A program made the position numbers and the translations under genes. The notes beneath the pieces are model-generated. The model was given only the letters and a program-made list of their open reading frames with translations, made no database searches and was not told where the DNA came from. Source: Cruorifilaria tuberocauda (Eukaryota; Nematoda; Chromadorea; Rhabditida; Onchocercidae). From it: a stretch of 64,000 nt of DNA. Shown here in pieces: positions 1 to 12,000 of the stretch. Where the stretch lies: NCBI GenBank assembly GCA_013365365.1, contig JABVXU010000003.1, positions 553,350 to 617,349 of the forward strand. Direction: 5' to 3'. The first letter of the stretch is position 1, and each line of letters begins with the position of its first letter.

Positions 1-546
1 TGAAACAGTAATGAAAATATGCCAGTTTGTGACGCAATAATTGGGAAAAGTAATCAAATATTTGCAGTGTTAGTGATAGCGTGATTTTTTTTACTTTGAA
101 GTTTTAAATTGGTTCCAGCTCCATCGGAAAGTTTCTACCAGTGTTAATTAATTACCAAAATGACTCTAGGTATGAAGCACAAATAGCAGAGTTTGCAGCT
201 TCCGTCATAAATGCAATATTTCTCCCTTTCTTTGAGTAACTCTGATTCCACCGAGAAACACAATCGTATTACAAGTAGAAGAATTAAGAATGTTTTTATT
301 GTTACTCAATTTCGTGACATTCATGTGATATTCGTAATAAGCAGAATAGAGTCACAATTTTTTTGATATTCCTTTTTTCTTTTGTTTTATTATTATTGTG
401 AAAGGTTCCAGTTGAAGTGTCTTTATTTCAGACAAAATTTTAGGATCTAATTCTCCTAGTTTTTTTTAAAGAAGCGATCAAGTATTTTTAAATGCTAGAT
501 TTAAATGCTTGATAAAATCATTACTGAAGTAAAATCAATCTATTCC
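1..546. other. Gene-free left flank with 3' UTR signals
   Basis: No coding segment is supported here. On the minus strand there are AATAAA hexamers at 422-427 and 295-300, downstream of the stop codon of the 226-aa gene. Either could be its polyadenylation signal. Confidence 0.4.
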
Positions 547-1548
547 TCACTGTTTAAATCGATACAATGCATTGAAATAAAAATTGTCAGGAATGAATGA
601 TAAAGACATAACCTTATAACTACTGCTGTCAAGAAATACTGAATCAGAATCCGTTAGAGTGCTACATTTAGATTCATACATCATGTTCATCTGGACTGGA
701 TTCATAACTTGCCGGTTTTCATCATTGAAACCGAATGGTTGTTCATCCTTATTCAGCTGCCTAGTTAACAGAGCATGGCATGATTTTGTTTTGCTGTTAC
801 TGTCCATATTTGATGAAAATTCAAACGTCAAAGATGATGATGGAAGTGAGAAACAACGATTTATTTGAATTTGACTTTCTAAATAATTCTCTTCCAAACT
901 CCGATTTTTGCTTGAAATATCATCTACCTAAATGTATTGTATTATCAAACACCCAATTTATCTTCTGAGTGAAGTGATTGATGGAATAAAACATAAGTTT
1001 TAAAAAAAAAATTCAGATTACCCCTAATATAAAGGTAGAAATCATTTCACTAAATCTTCAAAATTTTAACTAATTAAAAGTATTGCCTAACAAAACCTGT
1101 ATAAGAGAATCGTATGAGAGATGTGAATATGATTGTTCAAATTTTGAAATCGTTGAATCGTTCAACAAATTCATTGACGCCAAAGACTCTTTTGACATTT
1201 CTCTACATTTTGATTTCACTTTCCTAGTATTTTGGAAACCCGTATCGAAATTTTGTGAATCCTTTCTGAAAATCCTTAATCTATACATCACTTGCTAAAT
1301 GGCTCATATCCAATACGAAAACCCAAATAAGTCAAAGTAATTTAATACAGATTATATTGTTGCACCCTAAGCCTGCTCATGGATAACGTTGTATTCTTTT
1401 TAGTACTTTTTTCTTACTTTCTCTTCTCGTAAATGATGGTAGTGGTAATCGGTTCATAAAAATCATCGAAACTTTGCCTCTTCTGACAGCACAGACAGTA
1501 CGAGTCGTTGTTATGTAATTTGCCTGTCCGGCTGTAACCACTTCCCAT
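547..1548 (-). CDS. Unrecognised 226-aa protein with N-myristoylation consensus
   Basis: Three-exon model: complement(join(547..927,1097..1265,1418..1548)); both junctions are GT-AG and phases close, giving 226 codons. I do not recognise the family. The protein starts MGSGYS, which fits the N-myristoylation pattern (Gly2, Ser6). Cysteines at about 18, 20 and 21 could be palmitoylated, so a membrane-attached cytoplasmic protein is inferred. The middle is Lys/Arg-rich and the rest is Ser/Asn-rich and probably disordered. No transmembrane segment or enzyme motif is visible. The start was chosen because a CAG acceptor (1554-1555) lies 6 bases before the ATG and an in-frame TGA precedes it, as in a trans-spliced first exon. 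Coding status rests on the splice sites and phase agreement, not on homology. Confidence 0.6.
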
Positions 1549-4500
1549 TCAGCCTGAAATATGATTTTTGTCAGTAATTACTAAGCTGTATCATAGATTC
1601 TGCAGATAATACATGATTACCTATGTAAAAGTGAGTAGTCGAATTCTTTCGGACGTTTCCAATATTATCACAGCCGTGTTCATCTGTTTGCATTATTTTT
1701 AGATTCATTTAATAGTTACATGGTTCCTTTACGATGGAGCTCACTAATTAGGATGTAGTATGTGAGCTTGAGTAGATGCCTTTTTGTTTAATTGAAATAC
1801 TAAAACTTTAATTGTGATTACTATTCCACATGGTTCATATGTCTCTCAAACGCAGTGGGTAGCGATTAATAGTTTTTGAAAGTAATATCTTGTGAGATAA
1901 AATATTTATTAAAGCAATCGAATTTGCGCGCACATAACAATTTTGTGAATATCGGCCGAAAGAATGTCAATGAATGATTTGGGCCAATCAGGGGTCTTTT
2001 CGAAAAATATTTAGTACGTTTTGTGTTTACTTAACTGTTATTGCATATGCTAGCGGGTTTGCTGGTATTTTTATTCTCTACACCTTAACAGCAGTATTTC
2101 TCCACACGTTGTTACTTCCCTATATTTCTTTTATTTCCATTGACTGTATCGGACAAACAAATGATTTCGGATGTATGGAAACTGTGACAATTTCTTATAT
2201 TACAGTCACGTATTTCTGGCATGGGAGTACCTCTCCAGATTTTTAGTTAATTAATTGTTATAAGTCCTCTCCTTCATCACTTTAAAAGTAATACTAAAAA
2301 TTGTTAGATGGGAGGATATTTTATTTTACAAATCTTGAAATAAGATGGAATTCCTATCACGAAAAAATCAGGTGGTTGTTACTCTGTTCGGAGTTGTTTC
2401 TTTTCCATTTGTTAAAATTAAAAATTTTAACGCAATAGTTATGAAAATTTAAATTTTAGATTAAATAGGAAAAGTTGGAATTTGGATTTTAAAACATATT
2501 CCATTTTTTGCTATTTGATTTTGGGATCAATTACTAAATTTTCATTATTTTTTGATGGAAGATAAAGATCGTATTTTTATTAATGAATATTCATGGGTAG
2601 ATTTTAATTAAGAAGCTTTTTAGGATAAAGATAGTTCAGGATTAACTGAATGCAATTTCTCAGATTTTTATTAAAATAAAAAGCGAGAAAGGAAAAGAGA
2701 TGAAAGAAATGAATTGGATAAAAGTGATGCTTGATTAAAAACAGATGTCCATAAGTTTGATATTTTGTTGCATGAAAAAATAACCTCAAAATATGAATAA
2801 GAAAGAGAATTAGTGGAAAAAAGAAATGCACTGTTTGATGATTGATGATATGATGAGGCAATAGAACATTAACACTCTCAGGATCGCGGGAGCGGGGAGA
2901 AGAATCGTAGCGAGAATGGATAGTGCATGTTCCCTTCCGCTGCTTTACAGTCTCTGCCTCCCTTTTCCAATTGCTCATCTGCCCTACTAATGACATCATC
3001 CTTATCATCGCATTCTGATCATTTCATATTTTAATTGCGATAGCTTATCCCTTTAATTATTTTCTCCAACTTATTTGTGTAAATGATGCGTTTGTCTTTT
3101 GTAAATAATAATGCAAATTGAAAATCGTATAGTTTATCACGACTGCTGCATATTTTATTCATCAAGTTGATTGGATTTCAAATGATCAAGTATTACTAAA
3201 AAATAACCGGCTGTTTTGATGAGTCCTGATTATGGATTCAAATGTTTTCCATTCCAAATATATATGAAATTGGTTATGCAGAAAAATGTTACAACCAGAC
3301 AGGTGATTGCTATTTCGAGTTGCTGATCGCTTAATAAAATTTCGTAAATTATTTTGCTTTTGATTGATTCTAGAAATTTCTGCAAGTACAAATTGAAATG
3401 AAAAAAAAATTACCAAACTATTTAATTTGAATTGTAATGATTTATCAGCAATTAAAGTAAAAGTACAGAAAAGAATGTAAGTATGAGTTCTGCATTGAGT
3501 AAACCATAAATCATTGACTAAATACTATTTTCAGTTTATGAAATAGTTGCTGGTATATATGATAATTATTCAAGAAATTGGAAAAGTAGAGCATGCAATG
3601 AAAATAATTCACTTGTTATGAATGGTTGACATGTCGAGCTTTCTGTTTTTCTATCCAATTTTGTTTTGGAAAACTTTTTAAAATTTAATCCTCCGGGATC
3701 CATTTTATCAAAAAAAAATCTTTCATTCTATATCCCAATATCTTTATCACATTTGCATACTTCTGAAAGTTCTGTTTGACCATGAGATTAATGCATTTCA
3801 AAATGCTTCAATTCACAATTAATTTTATTTAGGCAGTTGTAATCAGATAAAAGTTAACAAACTCTCACACATATCGTTTTGAGAGAAAAAGCGTTTGCTG
3901 AATTGACTAATAATAATTAATGATTTGTCTAAATCATATAAGTTTATCAATTGCTGAATCATTTGCATAATATTCTATTGAAATTATCTCATGCAGTCAC
4001 AATCTTATTTAATGATACTTACTCTGACTTAAATAAATCATATAAATTTTTAGGGAAAGCAATTAAATTTAGCAAAAATTTACCGTTATGATTGGTATTC
4101 TAGGTATATGTTATCATTAAAATGTATATTACTATTGAGTCTCAACTAAATAATGAAAAGTAAAGTATCATATAGAAACAATTCAACGAATAGTTTTTGA
4201 AGCGATAAAGAAGAAAAATAAATTGGTTAAACAGGTAAATTGCAATGTATTTTTTAACAAGTGAAAAATATTGGCATCTTTTGAAGCTATTCTAAAATAT
4301 ATACATATCATTACGGTGATTTCAACACCTGTATTGTTTGAAAAATTTTTGAGATTTTTTTGCTCTCAAGTAACAAATTAATTGACAATGAAAATTAAAT
4401 GATTAGCATAATTATCCCTAAAGATATTCATATCACATTTATCGACAATTTAGCATGGTATAATCTCAGCTGTTCTTGATTCACTTGAACAAGTTTATCA

Positions 4501-4798
4501 ACAAATTTCGATCATTTACCATTATCGTTCTCGAACAATGCCGTTTTCAGCAATCAAATTATCACTGCGATGAGATGCAGATGATGAACAACTACTTGTT
4601 GTTTGTTCCAGCGTGCTCGAACTTGCCATCTCATGCTCACGATGCGTGAATGGCTCATAGAGATTGAATCTAATTAAATATATCTTTAATTATGCGTGAA
4701 AATGTCAACTTGTATGTCATTTAAAAGGCAATGCGTACAAATACAAATACTGATTACTCTAAAAAATAAACAAACAAATAGCGAGAAGGAAAAAAAAA
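1549..4798. other. Intergenic, no supported gene
   Basis: About 3.2 kb between the 226-aa gene and the GOPC stop codon. It is mostly AT-rich with short chance frames. The only compositional break is a GC-richer patch near 2880-3005, which lies in an open minus-strand frame but has no recognisable protein similarity. Confidence 0.5.
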
Positions 4799-7700
4799 TT
4801 ACACAAAACCGCCTTGTGTCTCAATCATTACATCACCATCATCATCACTATCCTGATCCGGAGCCACATAGACCACTCTTAGATTTAATTCGCCTTCCTG
4901 AAATCATCTTAACGTGATAAAAACTGAGGAAAAGAAGGTCAAAAATCAATAACACCCTAAAGTAATATCTTGTAACATACGACATAAGTAAAATTAATGT
5001 GCTTAGTGGCTTCATTACCTTCAAGTAAATAGAAAATTATAAATTACTTGATGAAAAAGAAATATTTCAGTTATAAGTTAACGAGTAGAAGCATAGTGTT
5101 GTTTGATATTACTTTAAAATTCTACTTGATAAATAAAATCTCTCAAACAGTCAAAAAGTTACAAAAACTTCTATATAACTATGGAAGATAGACTAGGATC
5201 AATCCTTCAAAAATATTTTGTACTCTTCCATTTATCTAGAATAACTCATTAATAATTCGATCATCGATCAATATTAATTATTTCGAATCAAAATACATTA
5301 GATGTTTAAAATTTGGATCATGTCATTAAAGGAATATATTACTAAATGTTTTCAATATTAATTTCAGCAGATTTGCATTAATTTGTGACAGTGGAATGCG
5401 TCAAAGATTAAAATCAAAAGAGCGCAAATGGCTGAAAGTATTTGAAACAAAAGAGACAGTACAAGCAATAACCTCAGACCTGTTTGGAAAGTATGCGTAC
5501 GGCTTCATTGTGCTTTGAAGTACGCAAATCAATCCCATTAACGGATAGTATGGCATCGCCAACGAATAAATTGCCACATCGTTCAGCAGGTTGATTTGGA
5601 TGAATTTCCGAAATTAAAATTGGTACACCGTGTTCTTTTCCACCCTAAAATTCTTGACGAAAATTCCACTAAACTAAATGTGATTCTTGGTTTTTTTTAA
5701 AACAATTTTTTTTTAGATTTTGCAGTGATTTCAAGTTGCAGTTTTACTGATTTGAATGTAATTTAAAATGTTTGGTTTATATTAAGTATATATCGGAACT
5801 AATCACGTCAAGCTTAAGGAATTTTTGCTAACCTCAGATCAGGGAATAACAAATGCATGCACTGGGATATCCTAGATGAAAACAGATCGGGTAAAAGGTT
5901 TTCATTTTGTTTTTCATTGTGAGTCCGGACAGAAAAATCAACAATTAAAAATAAGATTGAGTACAAACAGTACCGTAATAGATATCCCGAGACCTTCATG
6001 TGAATCCTTAACAAGTTTGACACTACGTATTTGTCCTATACCTTTTTGTTTCCGTAAGCTTCTGTAATCATGATGAGGTGGTGATGGTAACTGCTTCTGA
6101 CTACTTCTTCTTCCTCTGTAATAATTCATTTTCAATCAAAAACATATCAATATTTAAACTTTTAAAACTACAATTAGCATACCTGCATGCTCGAATTACA
6201 GTTTTATGACGATGAAGATGAATTTCAGCCTCCAACTGATTCCACAATCGATCATGTTCAGCACCACGCATATCTCTACCAAGCAATTGAATTTGCTGAA
6301 TCCTGGAATTAAAATTAAGGAATTATTAGGAAATTATGCATTATTTCTGTTTCTTTTTGGACTAATTTGGTCGAGATAAGACTTGATTTGTAAATTTAAA
6401 AAGAACGACTCAGAATTGAAAATGTTTCTAAAAAACATAATGGTAGCACTTTTTTCCACTTAGCTGTTTGATATTTGAATTATTGTCAAACCTTCCAGCA
6501 AGCTCTTTATCTAAGTATTTAGCAGCAAGTCGAGCACCATAAACTTCATTTTGCATAGCCAGAATCATTTGACGATATTTTTTGTTTTCTTTACGAAGAA
6601 GTTCCACTTCCGAACGAAGTTTTGCGGGAGGTCGAATTTCGGATCGAAAGGTTAATATCTCTTGCTCCTAATTTTTTTCAAATTGGAAATTGAGAAATTA
6701 TAAATTTCCATTTCATCGTAACTCAATTATGAGTATATTGTACAAAGAAACTCTTAAATTATGAAATAAGCAGCAAGACTCCAAGTTTACTTCTTTCAAC
6801 AATTTAAAACTGAATGGGTTGAAATAAATAGTTAATGGCTATTAATATTAGTCTTTGTTAATCTTGGCTATACCTAACGAACATTACTAATGCGAAATGC
6901 TCTGAGATTGATGCAAATATAAGATTAAAGTTTCTCCATGACATGAAAAGTCGGTTAAACTGTTTCTATTAGAATAATATATCGCTTATGACCTTAAGTG
7001 CATTACTATTTAAGATGATCAAAACTTATCACCAATGCCTACTACGTCTTATAATCGGTGAGAATGAATTTATTGATTTTTAGTTTCTTTAAAATATTTC
7101 ACCAATCAATTATATTTAGATCAACAATTTAAAATATAATTAATTGGTTCAATATTCCAACTACTTTATGTGAAAGAATTGCAAATATTATGAGTAATAA
7201 ATAAGTTGAGCTTGCTGATCACTTATACCATATTTATCCCAAGGAATACGTTTTTTTTACTATTTGATTTTTACTAGCATATTTTAGCAAAAATTTTATC
7301 AAAACATATCACTGCATTTTACCAGTCATTTTGTTTTTAAAAGATCTTTGAAAGAATAAAAACAATAATTTGCAATCTTTATGAATGATAGTTAAAAACA
7401 TATGTCATACCAGTTTTTTCTTGATCATATCTGATTCATGCGGAGCAGTCTTAGCATGTACTTGACAATGCAAGCTGTGAACCTGAAGGTTTATAAAATC
7501 AAAAGAAAGCTCCGAAGTAGGCTCATAAGGAATTTAGATTTCTTAACTAAAAATAAAACCTGAAGCATGAGCTGTTGAGATTCACGTTCAAGTTCATAAT
7601 GAGCAGATCGTGATAAGCATAAATCATCCCTAAGTTGTACTAGCTCTGCCTGCAACATTGAAAATCATCGATTGTTCTACGGAAAACATACATTATACTT

Positions 7701-8380
7701 TAAATGAGAAACAAAAGCAGCAAACAAAGTACACTTGATTTTTTTGAATAGAAAAAATATTTGTCTTAATAACAAAATCATAGAAGACTTCTTGGCGCAA
7801 ATTGCACTGAAAAATAGTTTGCGCTTTATGGACGAGCTGAGCGAATGCACCACTGAGTGCAATCATTTTTTGACGGCTCTCAAACATTATATCCGCCTGG
7901 AAGCGAAAAAATATTTTTTAATTTTGAAAAATATTAAAAACTACTTGAAAAAATAATTTCGAAAACATATTAAAATTTTCGAAAGGTATCATTTCAGTCT
8001 TATGGATTTGATCTCGTTTTATGTAATCATTCGTAAAATGTTCCATACAGGGAGAAAATATTCATTGTATTAATGATAATATTGCAGCTTACACTAATCT
8101 AGTCTTTGTGATATCAATTAAATTCGAAACTTGAACTTTTATTTAATTCTATCCTCTGTAAACGAAATATTTGAAGAATTAAATTTTAATCAGTGAAATT
8201 AGCAGAAAAAGATCTGCATGAGAAAAACAAAATGGAAAAAAGAAGGTCAATTACCTGATCAGAATCAATTTCGCCTAACAATAAATCCAAATCAACAAAT
8301 GCTTTATCAAAATCTTTCTCCAAAGCATCTAACCAGATTAACATTGGACCAGCAACTGGCCGCTCGTCCAATGTTGTCAT
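4799..8380 (-). CDS. GOPC: Golgi-associated PDZ and coiled-coil protein (GOPC/PIST/CAL)
   Basis: Nine-exon model: complement(join(4799..4897,5480..5644,5974..6115,6183..6302,6492..6667,7411..7482,7560..7649,7789..7896,8255..8380)), 365 aa. Family members sit at the trans-Golgi through a coiled coil and sort membrane proteins whose C-termini bind the PDZ domain. Residues 1-60 carry the conserved [20 protein letters not shown] segment. About 60-235 is coiled coil, including [17 protein letters not shown] and [20 protein letters not shown]. The PDZ domain follows (~260-345), with a GLGISI carboxylate-binding loop and [15 protein letters not shown]. The start is the ATG one base after a TTGCAG acceptor (8382-8383). 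The exon 2 donor (GTCTTC) is weak but is fixed by alignment and phase. The protein ends about 20 residues after [13 protein letters not shown] and lacks most of the acidic tail of the human protein; a further 3' exon cannot be excluded. Confidence 0.93.
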
Positions 8381-8396
8381 TCTGCAACACATTTCG

Positions 8397-9002
8397 AATC
8401 ATAATAAGCCTACTCAGAGTATCTCGAATTCAGTTTTTTACTATCAGAAGATATATTTAAAGCTAAATAACTATGATGAAATGTAGTAAGCCGGCAATTA
8501 AAAGGAAGTCAAAATAGATGTAACGTTGTGTTTAGTTTAGTAAAATTAAGTCTTTGCAGGAAACTTTCACAATAACATTTAAGATGGCCGTTTCACAATT
8601 GTGCAGGAAAAAATGTTTCAGTTAAGATTTAACAATTTTATTTATTATACAAAAAAAGTGAAATAAGCGAGATGTTTAATAAAACTATTAATTTACCAGC
8701 TTTAAGTATAAAAATAGCTATGGCAAAACTTATTATCATATGAATGAAGATTCGGAAAGGTATTGTATGCAAATTATTGTTTGTTTCTATGAGAGACATT
8801 TGCATAATATTTTAATTAAATTTTTGATGAAATCTCAAAGTATTTAATTTTAATAAGCTTAAATAACTGAAAATACACTTCACCATATTCATTTAAAAAT
8901 GAAGCATTGATTAATATTAAGATATATTAATTTGTACGATATTTACTAAAAAAAGAAAATTTTGATTAAAGAACTTTTACTCTGAGTAGGCTTATTATGA
9001 TT
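8397..9002. repeat. 25-bp perfect inverted repeat pair upstream of GOPC
   Basis: The 25 bases at 8397-8421 recur exactly in reverse complement at 8978-9002, with about 556 bases between the arms. The shared core includes ATAATAAGCCTACTCAGAG. The left arm starts 17 bases upstream of the GOPC start codon, inside its presumed outron. The pair could be the ends of a small non-autonomous transposon (MITE) or a long-range hairpin. I see no transposase and no clear target-site duplication. Confidence 0.75.
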
Positions 9003-12000
9003 ACAAAAGAGTTAAAATTGAAGTAGAGAGAAATATATAGAGAAATAATTCTGGTTCAGATACAACAACTAATGGACATGCTTTCCAAATAGACGATTAC
9101 GACTGTAAATTGGAGGCTTATCTTTGAGAATTTCAATTTATCTCGTCTACCTCTCTCATTCCAAAATTTATTTAAAGTTAGTTAACAGGCCAGAAAGAAG
9201 TATGAAAAATGAGGGGAATTTATTTTACTAGAAGTCTACAGAGATAGTACCGAAAAATTTGCTGTGAAAATTGAAACAAGATATTACTGAAGAGAAAAGA
9301 GATGTACAGAAAAGCAACCAACTCGTGAATTCTTTTTCTTTCAACAATGGAATTCCGATGATGATATGCAATGTGTTGGTTTAAATGTTTTGAAATTATT
9401 TCACATGCTTTCTGTTAGCGTTTATTACATTATTGTTCAACCTTCTATTGCTCATTTCGTTGCATTAACTTCATTTCTAATAAGTTATCCAGTAATCTGA
9501 TGAGACTCAGTAACTACTCAATCAAAATTTTGAATTTGATTTCTGTTCAAGCTTAATAATAAAGCAAATCTCATGTGCTATTTAATATAATTCAAATATA
9601 GAGGAGTTAGGTGGCAAAAGTTTATATTTCAATTTTCATTTTTCACTATCATACTTTTAACGATTAAAATTATTTTCTTGAATTAATTCTATCACTTGCA
9701 ATTAAAATAAATCGAACATTTTATCAAATTTCCATTAAATGTATCTCAGTGTCACATTCAATTATCGATATATCATTTAGCAATAAAAAGAAAGAAACAA
9801 AATTCAATAATTCAATGAGATCAGTGATTGAAGTCTTGAAAGCCTTATCAGGCGTTTTACAACGTACAATTCTGTATACTACAATTCATTTATGGCATAA
9901 TACGGAATTGTTAAAAAGTTCAGAAAGACCGAAGACTTCTTTTTTTGGAAATATGAAATTACAAAGATAGAAAAGAATAAAATAGAAATTTATCTATTTG
10001 AAAAATCTGAAAAAATGAAGGAAAATTGTAATCTTTCTTTAAGAAACTAAAGAAGACTGCTTCAATAACTATTATTTTTCATTCTTCAAACCATTCAAAA
10101 AGACGATAATCCCTAAGGGGGCACTAAAATCACTTTCACTTTTTACATGCATAGATCAGTAAAATTTAAATACATCAAAATCTTTTTTCCTCAAAATTTT
10201 AAACTTCGATAAAAAGTTTGACGATTTTTTCGTATTTTTTTAAACTGATACTCAAAAAATTATATTGTCTCTTGGATGGTTCACTGTCAATAAAATAAAT
10301 TATAAAAAAATTAGCTAATTTCACCAAGTTAAGGGTGAAAAGCTTATCATTTCAAATCTCTTGCATTTTCTTATTGACAAAAAAAATTGACATCAAGCAA
10401 TTCCTCTAATCTTCGCCCAATAAATTTTAACCAAATGATAAATCACATCCAAGCGTTTCCTTTTCACATTAAAAATCTTATATTTTCATCAATTTCAAGT
10501 CATCAAATAACAAATTTAAATGCGAATAGGCAGGAATTTGTTAAGCACACTTAATTTGCTCTTGGGGCTTCACCGAAAGAACATCACATTTCAATTTCCA
10601 TTCCCATCTGAAATCCAAATGAAGCCTTCATAGCTTTCCCTTACTTTCCCCATTCAGGCATCTCTAACCTAAAATAGTTTTTTATAGTTTCTTTTTACCT
10701 TAATTTTCTCTTATCAACTGAAAGAACAAACAGTGTCGTTGTATTGCCATCTCAGAAACGTTTCTCAAATATTTTAATGAATTTAGTAATAATTTTCAAA
10801 TGAAATCTCTGCTCATTAAAAGAAAAAATAAATTTTGATTATCATTCGATAAAATGTTATAGCAGTTTGTTAAAGTTGGAAAATGAAAAAAAAATGACGA
10901 AAATTTGGAAATCGAAAATGAACAAAAGTGAAGATCATTTAAATGCTATAATTATATTGATTATTGTAAGATTGTATATGAATTGAAAATATCTACTGTT
11001 GAAATGGTAACATTTGACTACTAGCATTTTATTAGAGATTTTTTCGAATATCTGATAATAGTGATATCCTCCATCATGTTGTTCCATAGCATTTTTAGAG
11101 AAGAATTTGAAAAAGTAAAGAACTGGTTTTCTAGTATTACAATCTCAAAAATAAAATAACTAAAATTAACAACGCTATCTTAAGCTTCCATCAAATCTGT
11201 TATTATGCGATGTAAAATCCAGAAGTATCAAGCCCGTAGAAAATATATATAACATGTGTATGTACAAAAATATGTATAACTTTTCTTATCCCATCAATTC
11301 TATCAGCAACAATAATTCCGTTTCTCTGATTTCCAATGTCACATCTTTCTCTGCCATTTCTCTAAAGTTTACCTAAAACTAAGTTGTGGACATAAATAAA
11401 ACATTTAACAAAACATTGGATTCAAATTTGAAATCTCCATAGGAAACCTCAGAAAGGAACATTTTTTATGATGAAACTGTTGATGATAAGAATGAAAAAG
11501 TAAACAGCTCGCAAAAAAGTAATAAACAAATTATATAGTCGGAATTTCCGGTAGAAGAAAAAGAAGAAATATCATGGATGTGTAGTACATATATATTTTA
11601 GGGAAGTTACGGATTTGGCTAAGAGTTGATAAAAATATTAGTCGTGAAATTTGAACATAAGAAATGGAAGCAAAAAAGTCTTCCTACATAAAACAAAAAA
11701 AATTAATGATGAAATTAATGGAATTTGTTCAAATAATTTGACTTATTAGAATGGAAAAATTTAATTGGTCGTTTCATACTACTATTAATAAGGCACTTTA
11801 CTAGTTCAATTATTTACAACCAAAATAATTTTTGGGAGATAAGAAAAAGTCGAAATTTTGGAATTTCTGATATTTTCCAACAGTTCATTCACCTTTATGA
11901 AAAGCTTTTACTCCGTTCATGACATAAAGAGATGAATTGTCTTAGCAAACAGCATGCTCAGTTTTCATTTTAAAATGAAAAAAAGTTACTTTAAAACAAT

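Noticed and set aside
1974..2246. 90-codon plus-strand frame with hydrophobic stretches
   Set aside because: Ile/Phe/Tyr-rich composition typical of random AT-rich frames, with no motif, splice context or neighbour relation.
2604..3008. 134-codon minus-strand frame
   Set aside because: The first third is GC-richer and varied, but the rest is a His/Phe/Leu-rich run. No family signature and no convincing acceptor or donor.
4696..4917. 73-codon plus-strand frame with a HHHHHH run
   Set aside because: It is the antisense of the last GOPC exon; the histidines mirror the Asp-rich codons of that exon.
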